A stretch of 64,000 bases of DNA from positions 1 to 64,000 of the forward strand of contig CAVRNU010000024.1 in assembly GCA_963722585.1 (NCBI GenBank), read 5' to 3'. Shown here one piece after another: positions 1 through 9,955 of the stretch. This stretch comes from KBS-96 sp963722585 (GTDB lineage Bacteria; Acidobacteriota; Terriglobia; Bryobacterales; Bryobacteraceae). The notes beneath the pieces are model-generated. The model saw only the letters and a program-made list of their open reading frames with translations, was not told the origin of the DNA and searched no databases. The first letter of the stretch is position 1; every line of letters begins with the position of its first letter. The position numbers and the translations under genes were made by a program.

Positions 1-995
1 GTTTCTCCCCAGGGCGCATTCTCATCCCAAAACAAAGCGGCGTTGCTCGATCCGGTTCCGTCGGCATAGGCCTGCGAAGCAAGAATAACTGTCATTCCGC
101 TCAAGCCGTTGATGGGCAGGTTGAATTTTAGAGACTGGCTGCCATTGAACGATAGAACGGGCGTGCAGTTTCCTCCATCGAGAGTAGAAACTGGCCCGCT
201 GCCACCGTTGGGAACACTGGCATTGTTCCCGCTGCCCGATTGATCGGGCCACGCAGTTACGCTCACCGGACCTGAAGCGCCGGCAGGCAGCGACGCGCCT
301 GTTTTGTCGGCCCGATACCACGCTGTCAACCCGTTTAGCGGCACCTGGCTCGAACCATCCGGCGCCGATCCCGATTCAACCCTTAGATTGACGAGTTCGA
401 ACGAGAAATTCTCACTGAGGTCACCGTCGAAGCCGAATGCGGCGGATGTCAGGTTTGCCGAGGTGCTTGAAATTTGAAGAGGAGCCGTGGAAAGCTCGTC
501 GGCGGGATATTCGAATCCGTCCGCATCAACCTGTGCCGGCGGAGGCGGGGCGACTGAGGTAGAGTTTCCATTCACATCGTTGGCCATCATGTGAAAGCCG
601 TGATTCGAGCGGCCGTACGAGCGAAACACCACGCTGAAGCCTTTCACCGGACTGCTGAACGTGATGGTGACCGGTGTACCGCCGGCGGTGCTGATGAACA
701 GGTCAGCCGCATTCACGATGGTGTAGAAGGAATTTCCAGGATTCGAGAGAGTACCCTGGATGGAAATCGTTGCGGTCAGGTTTGCGATGCCTGTTACGGG
801 AAGGGTTTGGGTGACCGAGATCTGCTGTCCAAGCGCCGCGGCGGGCGCTTTTGGAAGTTTCGACCAATTGATGAATCCATCCGCGTGCACGCCGGCAGGG
901 CAGAAGGAGATTTCAGGAGTAGTTTGGGCGCTTGCAGCCACGGCGGCAAGCGCAGGGAACAGTGACAAGACAAAGACAACTTTGGGGCGACGCAC
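1..995 (-). CDS. Partial secreted LamG-like protein
   Basis: Reading leftward from a GTG at 995 the frame stays open to the window edge, so the C-terminus is missing. A GGAGGAAAG ribosome-binding site sits just upstream of the GTG. Residues 1-23 form a Sec signal peptide (basic MRRPK, hydrophobic core, cut near ASAQ). The body is rich in Ser, Thr, Gly and Asn, as in extracellular beta proteins. The later part (LTAWYRADKTG, WPDQSGSGNNA, VLSFNGSQSLKFN) matches the usual pattern of concanavalin/LamG-like carbohydrate-binding domains in acidobacterial exported proteins. The role is probably surface binding or a secreted hydrolase accessory; no catalytic domain lies in the visible part. Confidence 0.7.
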   Translation of the reverse strand, partial: MRRPKVVFVLSLFPALAAVAASAQTTPEISFCPAGVHADGFINWSKLPKAPAAALGQQISVTQTLPVTGIANLTATISIQGTLSNPGNSFYTIVNAADLFISTAGGTPVTITFSSPVKGFSVVFRSYGRSNHGFHMMANDVNGNSTSVAPPPPAQVDADGFEYPADELSTAPLQISSTSANLTSAAFGFDGDLSENFSFELVNLRVESGSAPDGSSQVPLNGLTAWYRADKTGASLPAGASGPVSVTAWPDQSGSGNNASVPNGGSGPVSTLDGGNCTPVLSFNGSQSLKFNLPINGLSGMTVILASQAYADGTGSSNAALFWDENAPWGE

Positions 996-1198
996 TAACT
1001 TTCCTCCGAAGCAGAATGCAATACAAATGGGAAGCTCAATCCGGAATATTCAGTCGAGATCTATCCGGACTAAGCCGCACTCTGTACTTCAACACAGCTA
1101 AGGGGTATAAATCGCTAGGCAAACGCGCAAATAGTTTGAAAACTCACACCAGATTATTCCGGTAATGATTATGAGAGATGACTGGCTTATAAGCCGCA

Positions 1199-3680
1199 CT
1201 ACTCATGCCGCAACGCCACTATCGGATCAACCCGTACCGCGCGGTGCGCGGGTGGCCAGATTGCGCCGAAAGAAACCGCGAGGAGCAAGCAGCAAACTGC
1301 GGCTAGAGTTGCGGGATCATGCGGCGAAATGTTGAACAGGAACGAACCAAGAACACGGCTCAAAATTAAGCCAAGCGCGAGGCCGATGATTAGCCCCAAG
1401 AGAATCAGTTTGAGGCCTTGCAGAAAAAACAGCCGGCGGATTTTATCCGGTGTCGCGCCCAATGCCATCCGCAACCCGACTTCCGCCGTTTTCTCGCTGA
1501 CGCTCTGCGAAACCACCCCGTACAAGCCGACAGCGGAAAGAAATAAAGCAAAACTCGCAAAAATCTCGAGTAACGTTGCATGCAGGCGTCGAAGAGCGGT
1601 GGCCTGCGCTAGCACAGTAGACATCGTCCGCACTGCATAGACCGGCTGATTATTGTCCAACTGAGCGGCGACTTTCCGGATCTCGGCAACGATAGCGTCG
1701 GGATCGCCCGACGTTCGCACAATCAGATTCATGTGCACACGATTCTGATAACCATGCCCGGCAGCGACGGGCGGCTGTTGTCTGTAGGGCGACGAAAATC
1801 TCTGGCTCGGGTTTCTTTTCGAGCGCGTCCTGACGGACATCGGCTACAACACCGACGATCTCGCGCGGTCTCTCATTTGAATCTTCACCTGTGAGAATCT
1901 GTTTCCCTATCGCGTTCTCGCCTGGGAAATAGCGCTCGGCAAATGTTCGATTGACGATTGCTACCCAGCGCGCAGTCCCGGTATTCGTTCGTTCGAATGG
2001 GCGTCCTCCCAACAGCGGAATCTGAAGCGTCCCGAAGTAATCTTCGCTGATCGCATTGAAATCGGCGAGATGCGGACGGGCCATAGTATCTTCGGTTTTG
2101 CCAACGATTCGGAACGTTTGGTCGCGGCGCCCGGTGTTGTAGCCCATTTCGGGCAGCCAGCTCACGATCGCAGCGGACCGAACAGCGGGTAGAGCCTCGA
2201 CGCGTTCGAGGAGGCGGCCGTAAAAGTTCGCAACTTCGTCGTGAATGCGGACACCATCAGGCCGCCAAAGAAAATATCGAGGCCCGGCGAGAAAGACCTG
2301 CATCGTTACGACTTGTTGCGTCCGAAAGCCAGGATCGATGCGAAGGACGCTCAACAGGCTTCGAATCATGAGCCCGGCGCCGACGAGCAGCGTCACGGAA
2401 AGAGCAATCTGAACAGTCGCGAACATGCCTCTGAACCAGCCGTGCTGCCCGCCAAGCGTAGACCGCGCTCCGTGCTTCAGAGCCGCGTTTAAATCGACCC
2501 TCGTTCCGACGAATGCGGGAACAATGGCCAGCAGTACGCCGCTCGCAAGCGACGTTGCCAGGCAAAACAGCAAGACAGTAGGATTCGGCCGAATCGAATC
2601 GAGCAATGGAAAATCGCGAGGGGCAAAAGCTACGAACAAATGAATTCCCCAGCCCGTCAGCAAGAAGCCAAATCCCCCGCCGGCAAGCCCGATGAGAAGA
2701 CCTTCGTTGACGAGTTGCACGATCAGCCTGCCACGCGTCGCCCCAAGCGATGCTCGAACCGAGATTTCCCGGCTGCGCGTCGCCAAGCGGCCTAGAAACA
2801 AGTTGGCGATGTTGGCGCAAGAGATTAAAAGAACGAAGATCACCATTCCCCAAAGCGGATACAGAACTCCTTTCCACGCGCCAAATTGCGCTTCTTGGAC
2901 TGTTTCAACCTTCGCTGTCCAATCCTTGTTCGAGTCGGGATTTTGAATCGCAATTAGCCGCGACAACACCTCCATCTCCGCCTGTGCCGACTCGAGCGTT
3001 GCGCTAGGCTTCAGCCTGCCGACCGCAATCAACCACGATCGAAAGGAGCGATCCTCGGAACGGGCATCCGGCAGCGAGATAGGCATCCATATGTCCGTGT
3101 CCATGTCGAACAAATGGAAATCTTTCGGCAGAACTCCTGAAACTGTGCGCACCTCGCCGTTTACGACGATCTTGCGGCTAGCAATTGACGGATCGCCTCC
3201 GTAGCGTCGTTGCCACAAACCATAGCTGAGAATGACCGGAGCGGTAGCGTTGATCTCGTCCGATTCCGGGAAGAACCGGCCGGCGGCCAGCCGTACGCCA
3301 AGGACATGAAAAAGACCTGGCGTGGCATATTGCAAATTCGCCCTTTCCGGAAAACCGGAGCCCGTGATTGTCACCGGCGAGCCGGGCGCAACCAACTCGA
3401 GATCTTCGAGCGTGCGGCTGTTTTCCCGCCAATCTCGGAACGTGGCGGCTGCCACGGGCGTTTTAGCAATGCCCTTCCTTACGTTCGATTCCCATATGAC
3501 TACTAAGCGGCCTGGATTCGCAAAGATCGGGGGAGCCAGTAACACCGTGTAGATCACGCTGAAAATCGTGGTACTTACCGCGATTGCCAACGCCAGGGAA
3601 ACGACTGCGAGGGCGGCCACACCAGGCGACGCTCGAAAGAGCCTACAGGCGAAACGACAGTCCCGCAGCACATTACCCAT
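1199..3680 (-). pseudogene. Frameshifted MacB-like ABC permease (acidobacterial orphan permease type)
   Basis: Two overlapping frames together make one orphan permease of about 825 residues. The N-terminal part (start chosen at MGNVLRDCRF, 3680) has the first membrane segment, a MacB periplasmic domain and a middle FtsX block (LISCANIANLFLGR). The C-terminal part has the second FtsX block (EVGLRMALGATPDKIRRLF) and ends in the usual DPIVALRHE. The frame breaks near 1787-1793: EIFVA in one frame continues as PYRQQPP in the other, a single inserted base or two lost. No ATPase lies beside it, as is usual for acidobacterial duplicated orphan permeases. Either a recent pseudogene or a sequencing error. 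Confidence 0.85.
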
Positions 3681-3734
3681 ACGGCGAGAGTCTCCCGAGT
3701 GGATCATAACAGCCAGGATCGAGCGTACGCAAAA

Positions 3735-3765
3735 AGGGCCGCGCTGAATATACCCGCGCGGCCCT
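3735..3765 (-). terminator. Rho-independent terminator after the TonB receptor gene
   Basis: A perfect 10-bp GC-rich stem (AGGGCCGCGC / GCGCGGCCCT) with an 11-nt loop is followed on the minus strand by five T (3731-3735). It lies 27 bp past the stop of the receptor gene and separates it from the orphan permease. Confidence 0.85.
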
Positions 3766-3791
3766 GTTGTTTGGTTGTTGGAGTTACTGGC

Positions 3792-6700
3792 TCAGAAGTT
3801 ATATTTCAACGCGAATTGGATATTGCGTTCGCCTTGTGAGCTGGTGATCGTCCCGAAGTTACCGATGCCGAAATTGCCATTGCTTACGGTTGTGCCGGGA
3901 ACAGAAACGTTCGGAGCCTGCAGAATCGGAGTGTTCGAGACGTTGATGGCTTCCGCACGAAACTCGAGGTGCTGACGTTCCGTGATGTTGAAAGTCTTGG
4001 TCAGGCTGAGGTCCACGGTATTCAACCCTGGGCCGCGAACGGTTCCGATGCCGCAGTCGCCGAAGGTACCTGAGGCCGGCGCAGCGTAAGAATTCGGATT
4101 AAACCACTGGTATCCGCCTGTCGGGGCGTCCAATGTTCCGAAGACTTGCCCCGGCGCAACACAATTGGCGCGAGGCCCTGCCGAGTGGGTATTCGAGCTG
4201 TCTTCGAAGTTGCCAATCGTGAACGGGAAACCGCCGCGGAAAGTGAAGATGGTATTCACCTGCCAGTCGCCGGCTACGGCGTTGACGAACTTGTTGACGT
4301 CCTTGCCGAAGGAGCGATTGTGGCCGAAAGGCAGATCGTATGTTATGTATCCATTTACGGCTTGCTCGGTGTCGTAGTAGCAGGGACCCCACTGGCTGCT
4401 GGCATCATACGTGTTCTGCCAGTAGTAGTAGTTGCCCTGTCCTTGGCCATATCCGCCGTAGTAGCCGATCGAGTTGGTCATACATTTCGACCAAGTGTAA
4501 TTACCTTGAAACTCGAGGCCATTGCTGAGCCGCCGCTGGAAGGAAATCTGGAGGGCGTTGTAGCTCTGGTTGCCGTTCGAATTGGTCAGCTTCGCCGCGC
4601 CGATTTCGCTTTGCAGGGTGGGGTTGCCTGCGAGGTAGAGACCCGGAGAAACCGTTCCATTGGGATTCAACAGTTCTTGCGATGCATAAATTGGAACCAT
4701 CAAATGGGTATTGCGTTGTCCGACGTAGCCCACTTGCAATGTGGTTGCGTTGCCAAACTGATGCTGAATGGTAAAGTTCCACTGATCGGATACAGCCGGG
4801 CGGTTGTTCGGATCCCAGAGCCGCAGCGAGGCACCGTTAAATTGATCGGCGATACTTTGGCCCCCGAACACGGTATAGCCGTCCGCCAAAGTGGATGGCG
4901 TTTGGGTGGGGCTGTACGGAATGTCGTGCTCGATTGCGAAAGGCGCATTCAACGTTAAGCGAAGATTTGTGCCAGTTCCTTCGAGGAAGCTAGATTGCGT
5001 TACTGCCCCTCGGATGACGGTGTTATTGCCCCATGGCGTAAAGGCGAAGCCAAGCCGGGGCTGAAAGTTGGTCCAGCCGTTGTACTGGTTGTACAAGGCG
5101 TTGTTTGTGCCATACTCTGCCGCAATGCCCGCGGCTTGTAATTCACTCAGGATCGCGCTGTTGTTCGACTGGTTCGGCAACTGCTCGATGCCTGAGAATT
5201 CCGTGAAATTCGCCTGGCGTCCGTAGACTTCGGTCCATGGCGTATTCAATTCGTAGCGAAGACCGAGGTTTAACGTCAGGTTTGGCATTACCCGCCAGTC
5301 GTCCTGGAAAAACGCGGCGTAAACGCTGGAGCGCTGGCCCCAGGTGCCTCCGGCGATTCCGCCCTGCACTTCGCTCGGAAGGCCGAGCATGAAATCGGCT
5401 TCAGCGGCTTTCGAGTACTGGCCGTTGAAATCGAATTGGCCCGCGACGCCGGCATTGCCGGAGTAGAACGTATCGATCCGCTCACGAAATACCTGGAAAC
5501 CAATGTGCATCGTGTGATTTCCCTTGGTGAGGATAGCCGTATCTTCACCCTGGATCACGGTATCGCTGAACTTCTCCAGCACTTCCGGATTGCCGAGACC
5601 CACGCCCACGTTGCTCAGGTTGCCGGACGTGAAATTGAAGCCAGGCAGAATATCAGTCGGGACATCTGGAATACCGACGCTAGCCGCTGAAATGCCCGTT
5701 CCCGATAGCTCGCCCGTAACAACCGGCGTGTAATTCACACCGAAACGCAAATCGTTCACGAATGAGGGGCTGACGGTTTTCGTGTAATCGAGCACGCCAT
5801 TGTGGCTCGGGAACAGGTTCTCTGGATTGTACAGCAGGGCTATGCTGTTGGTAGTCGGCTGGATGATGTGCGCCTGCGAATACCGGCCAAAAATGTGATC
5901 ACTATCGGAGAGATTCCAATCCACCTTTACGTCGCCCTGGTCTTGATTGGTGGAGGTGTGCGTGGTGTTGACGGCGTTATTCGTTAATCCGCTGGTTGTC
6001 GGCTGCGGATAGAGCGACGAACTCATAAGCGCGACCGCCTGCGGGCTCAGCTGGCTCGTCGGAATGATGTTTCCCGCATAAGGCACTTTCGTTGTCGGAT
6101 TCACGAGTTGAACGCCCTGCTGCGTCAGTAACTGTGAGAAGTTGCCGGTTCGTTCAGCGGTCGTCAAGACGGTGAAGGCGCTGCTGGTCGCAGGCTGGTC
6201 GAATCGCGAACCCTGGTAATCGGCGAAGAAGAACAGCTTATCTTTCTTGATCGGGCCGCCGATGGAACCGCCAAACTCATTCCAGCGCAAGAGCGGCTTC
6301 TGAAGGCCATTCCAATTATTGCCCCAGTTATTGGCGTTCAATTTATCGTTGCGGAAGAATTCGAACAATCCGCCGTGAAACTGGTTCGTCCCGCTCTTGA
6401 TGCTGACACTGACGATACCGCCCATGAAGTTGCCGAATTCGCTCGATGCGTTCTGCGTAATCATATTGAATTCCTGGATCGCATCGGGACTAGGCGTGTA
6501 GGCGACGGCGTTTTCGGAAACCTGGTTATTATCCACACCATCGAGCAGGAAATTGTTCGCCTCCTCGCGGTTGCCATTGATATATGGCCGCCCGCCAGTG
6601 AAGCTTGATTCAGGACCTGTAAATTCGGATGGATCGGTCGTAACGGCTCCGGGAGCGAGCAGCGTAAGCTGCACATAATTTCGCGTTGCTAGCGGTAGTT

Positions 6701-7175
6701 GGACGTTTGTGCGGGCGTCGATCACTGTGCCCAGTTGCGTCGCTTCGGTTTGCAGAAGTGGCGCCGCGGTCGTGACCTCGACCGATTGCGAGACGTTTCC
6801 TATTTGCAGCGCGAAATCGAGGCGAGCAATCTGGTTCAGGACCAGCGTGATGTCCGATTTCTGTGCGGTTTGAAATCCTTGATTCTCGACTTTGAGGTTG
6901 TATGTGCCGACGGGAATACGCGGCAGGTTGTAGACTCCATCGCCATTTGAGACGGTGGGCCACTGAGTGCCGCGCTGGGTGTCGGTTGCGGTGACTTTAG
7001 CTCCGGGTACCGCGGCTCCGGTCGGGTCCGTAACCCGTCCCGTGATCGCAGCCGTGACTTCCTGCGCCCTGATCCTACCGGGCAGAAGAAATGAAATAAG
7101 ACAAACGAGAAGTAAACCGGCGTGAATCCTACAGCGGCCGGGATACGTCTCTTTTTGGTGTAAGACTTCCCTCAT
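3792..7175 (-). CDS. TonB-dependent receptor with carboxypeptidase-regulatory N-terminus (Oar-like)
   Basis: Outer-membrane protein of about 1127 residues. The start at 7175 (MREVLHQKETYPG) is preferred because CAGGAGAG lies just upstream; the longer frame starts inside the promoter -35 box. Domains in order: signal peptide ending ...PGRIRAQE; carboxypeptidase-regulatory beta sandwich (ITGRVTDPTGAAVPGAKVT); plug domain (LPLATRNYVQLTLLAPG, FLLDGVDNNQVSE); long beta-barrel ending in LKYNF, a terminal aromatic typical of outer-membrane barrels. This family is greatly expanded in Acidobacteriota and is thought to import oligosaccharides or peptides or to act in surface adhesion. The substrate cannot be told from sequence. 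Single gene, own promoter and terminator. Confidence 0.93.
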   Translation of the reverse strand: MREVLHQKETYPGRCRIHAGLLLVCLISFLLPGRIRAQEVTAAITGRVTDPTGAAVPGAKVTATDTQRGTQWPTVSNGDGVYNLPRIPVGTYNLKVENQGFQTAQKSDITLVLNQIARLDFALQIGNVSQSVEVTTAAPLLQTEATQLGTVIDARTNVQLPLATRNYVQLTLLAPGAVTTDPSEFTGPESSFTGGRPYINGNREEANNFLLDGVDNNQVSENAVAYTPSPDAIQEFNMITQNASSEFGNFMGGIVSVSIKSGTNQFHGGLFEFFRNDKLNANNWGNNWNGLQKPLLRWNEFGGSIGGPIKKDKLFFFADYQGSRFDQPATSSAFTVLTTAERTGNFSQLLTQQGVQLVNPTTKVPYAGNIIPTSQLSPQAVALMSSSLYPQPTTSGLTNNAVNTTHTSTNQDQGDVKVDWNLSDSDHIFGRYSQAHIIQPTTNSIALLYNPENLFPSHNGVLDYTKTVSPSFVNDLRFGVNYTPVVTGELSGTGISAASVGIPDVPTDILPGFNFTSGNLSNVGVGLGNPEVLEKFSDTVIQGEDTAILTKGNHTMHIGFQVFRERIDTFYSGNAGVAGQFDFNGQYSKAAEADFMLGLPSEVQGGIAGGTWGQRSSVYAAFFQDDWRVMPNLTLNLGLRYELNTPWTEVYGRQANFTEFSGIEQLPNQSNNSAILSELQAAGIAAEYGTNNALYNQYNGWTNFQPRLGFAFTPWGNNTVIRGAVTQSSFLEGTGTNLRLTLNAPFAIEHDIPYSPTQTPSTLADGYTVFGGQSIADQFNGASLRLWDPNNRPAVSDQWNFTIQHQFGNATTLQVGYVGQRNTHLMVPIYASQELLNPNGTVSPGLYLAGNPTLQSEIGAAKLTNSNGNQSYNALQISFQRRLSNGLEFQGNYTWSKCMTNSIGYYGGYGQGQGNYYYWQNTYDASSQWGPCYYDTEQAVNGYITYDLPFGHNRSFGKDVNKFVNAVAGDWQVNTIFTFRGGFPFTIGNFEDSSNTHSAGPRANCVAPGQVFGTLDAPTGGYQWFNPNSYAAPASGTFGDCGIGTVRGPGLNTVDLSLTKTFNITERQHLEFRAEAINVSNTPILQAPNVSVPGTTVSNGNFGIGNFGTITSSQGERNIQFALKYNF

Positions 7176-7206
7176 GAAGAACTCTCCTGAACACAAAATT
7201 AACGCT

Positions 7207-7235
7207 ATTGTAGGTCGGATTTGACCGAGAGTCAA
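7207..7235 (-). promoter_or_regulatory. Sigma-70 type promoter of the TonB receptor gene
   Basis: On the minus strand TTGACT (7235-7230) and TACAAT (7212-7207) are separated by exactly 17 bp. The -10 box ends 31 bp before the chosen ATG, leaving a short leader that contains the CAGGAGAG ribosome-binding site. Confidence 0.75.
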
Positions 7236-7446
7236 GGCAATAGAAAGTAGAAGAAAGCTTTCAGGCCTCTTTTAGAGTCGCTTCAGCTTTCGTTTGCTTT
7301 CTTGTCATGAAAGGCGTGTGTTCCCATTCAGCATCACTTCGTCGAGCGTGTGCTGCATGCGGAGAGTGTCAAAATCCCCGAAAAACCCTCCGTTTCAGCC
7401 GCGTTGAGGAAGCCCAACCGGTTGTTATACTTGTGACTGACCGCGA

Positions 7447-7520
7447 TGGGAGGTCGTCTAATGGTAAGACTGCAGACTCTGGATCTGCGTATCGGGGTTC
7501 GAGTCCCTGCCTCCCAGCCA
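7447..7520 (+). tRNA. tRNA-Gln(CUG)
   Basis: A full cloverleaf is visible: acceptor TGGGAGG pairs with CCTCCCA, discriminator G, encoded CCA. The D loop holds AATGGTAA, the anticodon loop is CTCTGGA with anticodon CTG at 7479-7481, and the T arm has GGTTCGAGTCC. The U1-A72 start is typical of glutamine tRNAs. No clear coding sequence lies in the flanks (7236-7446 and 7521-7786). Confidence 0.97.
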
Positions 7521-7786
7521 ACCGGTCTGTTTTGATCAGGAGTTCCGGGGCCTGCATTTTGACGTACCCATCGCTCTTACCGCTCGATTTTACGGCGCCC
7601 GGCTCATAACCTCGAACCGCTCCGATTTCGAGATGATCAACGGCCATCGAAAACTCGAGCTCGAAATGGTAGACCGCTTACTCGCGTGCGCGGCTCGGTC
7701 AAGCGTCTGAACTCACAGGGTTTGTTTCCGAGCCGCGACCGCCAGGGAGTGGTTGTAACGAACTTCGGCCCAGCCAGCCGTCACTT

Positions 7787-8935
7787 TCACTGAATTCGAG
7801 GCGAATTCGCCGCCGGCTTTTGGATCTCTGCGAGAAGTTTCTTGATTTGCCCAATCAGGTCTTCGTTCGCAGGATCGGCTGGGCCGAGAGCTGCCAGTGC
7901 TCGAGTGTACAGCGCTCGAGCCTGCTCACGGTGGCCTTCGGTAATTGCATCGGCTGCCTGGTGCGCCAGGCCCACCGCTAGAAAACGAGCCCGAATGGCG
8001 ACGGATCGCTCTAACGCCGCGCGCGCCTTTTCAGGCTTACCTTCTTTCGAATAGAACGCCGCCAGCTTGTCCAGTTTCACAGCCACCATCGGGTTATCTT
8101 TCCCGGCCAGCCTCTCCCACAGGGAAAGCATTCGCTCGTACACGGGCTCGGCGTGGTCGAACTCGCCGCCGGAATCGTACGTGTCGGCAAGCCATTCGAG
8201 AGTGGAGATAAGCTCGGTGCTGTCCTCACCGTAGATCGTCTCGCGAATCATCAGAGCTTGCCTGTAAAACGATTCGGAGCCAATGCCTTCAATTGCTCGG
8301 GCAGCTTCATTGAACCCGTCCAGAATGGGGAGCAGTCCCGGATCAAGCGGTCCAGCCAGCTTCATTCGAAGGTTGTATGCCGTGATCAAAGCGTGTATCG
8401 CCTCCTGCAGTTTTCCCTCCGCCCGATAGATCTGACCAATACGCAGGAAGTCGTCCGCAACCGGCAGGCTATCGGCAGTGTAGGCTGCGGTGTGCATGGC
8501 TTGGACACGCTGCGCCGTGGCAAGCGCCCGGTTGAAATCTTTCGTTCGCAAGTCGAGGTTGATCGAAAGCAGCAAATCGTCCAGAATCTTTGGGTCCTTA
8601 GGACCCAGGTTCGATTCGCGCCACTCGACAGCGCTTTCGAGATACCGCTCGGCCTCGGCGAATTTCCCCGAGGCGGCGCTGGTCGCAGCCAGGCGCTTCA
8701 GAATGTCATATCGAATGGGGGCATTGGCCGGCAAACCTTGAGCGGTTTGCCAAGCCTTTTGAAATGCCTGACGCGCGACTCCATAATCGCCATGCGCGAA
8801 CGCCGAGTCGCCGTCCTTCACCGATTGTTGGACTGGATCGGCGCCTGCCAGATTCTGGGCTTTCGCCGGCCAACACAAGCCCGCGAACAAAAGGAGCGCG
8901 AAACGGAGCGAAACGGGCCGGGCGCCCAACATCAT
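7787..8935 (-). CDS. Secreted tetratricopeptide-repeat protein
   Basis: 382 residues with a signal peptide (MMLGARPVSLRFALLLFAGLCWPAKA) and a body of helical repeats of the TPR type, e.g. FAHGDYGVARQAFQKAWQTA, FAEAERYLESAVEWRE, EFDHAEPVYERMLSLWERLAG. The repeat spacing resembles the longer kinesin-light-chain-like TPR units. Probably a periplasmic or exported scaffold; no catalytic part is seen. It is 10 bp from the dehydrogenase gene upstream and may be co-transcribed with it. A specific role cannot be assigned. Confidence 0.85.
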   Translation of the reverse strand: MMLGARPVSLRFALLLFAGLCWPAKAQNLAGADPVQQSVKDGDSAFAHGDYGVARQAFQKAWQTAQGLPANAPIRYDILKRLAATSAASGKFAEAERYLESAVEWRESNLGPKDPKILDDLLLSINLDLRTKDFNRALATAQRVQAMHTAAYTADSLPVADDFLRIGQIYRAEGKLQEAIHALITAYNLRMKLAGPLDPGLLPILDGFNEAARAIEGIGSESFYRQALMIRETIYGEDSTELISTLEWLADTYDSGGEFDHAEPVYERMLSLWERLAGKDNPMVAVKLDKLAAFYSKEGKPEKARAALERSVAIRARFLAVGLAHQAADAITEGHREQARALYTRALAALGPADPANEDLIGQIKKLLAEIQKPAANSPRIQ

Positions 8936-8945
8936 CGCAGTCGCC

Positions 8946-9938
8946 TTAAGGAATGATGACCGCAGCTCCGTCGACGGCGTCGCTCTTCACTAAAGCCAGA
9001 GCCTCGTTGGCTTGCATGAGCGGGAACGCGGCGACATGGGGTTTCAGGCCGATTTCAGCGGCAATGGCTAAGAAGTCGCGCGCATCGGAACGCGTCATGT
9101 TGGCGACGCTGCGCAACTGGCGCTCGCCCCAAAGTAACCGATCGTAGTCGAATTCAGGCATGCGATCGAGGTGTATTGCGTTAATGGCCACAACACCGCC
9201 TTTCCGGAGGCTGGCAAGCGCGGACACGACTACGTCGCCGCTTGGCGCGAAGGTAATGGCGCGGTCGAGCGGCTTAGGAGGCTTCTCCTTCTCGCTGCCA
9301 ACCCAATCAGCCCCTAGAGACGCTGCAAACTTGCGGTGAGTTTCGCCGCGCGTCGAAACATACACTTCGCACTTCCAGAATTGGAGAACGGCAATAGCGA
9401 GGTGGGCGGAAGCGCCGAAACCAAACAAGCCAACTCGCTCTCCCGGCTCGACTCCCGCAACGCGCAGGCTTCGAAAGCCGATGATGCCGGCGCAGAGCAG
9501 CGGAGCAACATGCAGATCGTCCAAAGCCGCCGGAACAGGGAAAACAAAATCCGATCGCGCGACCGCATATTCGGCGTAACCACCAAGTGTGTTGTAGCCA
9601 GTGAACGTAGGAGCATCGCAGAGGTTTTCAAAACCCCGCCGGCAATAGAGGCAACTTCCGTCTACGCCGCCGATCCAGGACACACCCACGCGCGTTCCGC
9701 CGGGAAGTTCGGGCGTGGCGCCGTCCTCGACCCGGCCCACAATCTGGTGTCCCGGAATGAGGTTAGGGATAAGCTGCGGCAGATCGCCTTCCACGATATG
9801 AAGGTCGGTACGGCAGACGCCGCAGGCAAGCACTTTAAGAGCGACTTGTCCGGGCTTTCGTTCGGGTTTGGGTACATCGTCGATGCGAAGAGGGTGCTCT
9901 GAAATTTGCCGCGGAGAGGATAAGATTGCTGCTCTCAT
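8946..9938 (-). CDS. Zinc-dependent medium-chain alcohol dehydrogenase
   Basis: 330 residues, cytosolic NAD(P)-dependent oxidoreductase. GroES-like domain: catalytic zinc ligands Cys39 (ACGVCRTDLH), His64 (GHQ, where most relatives have GHE) and a later Cys (PLLCAGIIGF). Structural zinc lobe is DGSCLYCRRGFENLC, in which the first of the four usual Cys is Asp93. Rossmann domain: GVEPGERVGLFGFGASAHLA, slightly altered from GxGxxG. It resembles the AdhP/MDR group that often reduces aldehydes. Substrate unknown. It sits between the TPR protein (10 bp downstream) and the Tat-exported enolase (17 bp upstream), so the three may form an operon. Confidence 0.9.
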   Translation of the reverse strand: MRAAILSSPRQISEHPLRIDDVPKPERKPGQVALKVLACGVCRTDLHIVEGDLPQLIPNLIPGHQIVGRVEDGATPELPGGTRVGVSWIGGVDGSCLYCRRGFENLCDAPTFTGYNTLGGYAEYAVARSDFVFPVPAALDDLHVAPLLCAGIIGFRSLRVAGVEPGERVGLFGFGASAHLAIAVLQFWKCEVYVSTRGETHRKFAASLGADWVGSEKEKPPKPLDRAITFAPSGDVVVSALASLRKGGVVAINAIHLDRMPEFDYDRLLWGERQLRSVANMTRSDARDFLAIAAEIGLKPHVAAFPLMQANEALALVKSDAVDGAAVIIP

Positions 9939-9955
9939 TTTGAGCGCGATGATGC

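Noticed and set aside
4146..4958. Plus-strand frame of 270 codons inside the TonB receptor gene
   Set aside because: Shadow frame; the minus-strand receptor is clearly coding through this region.
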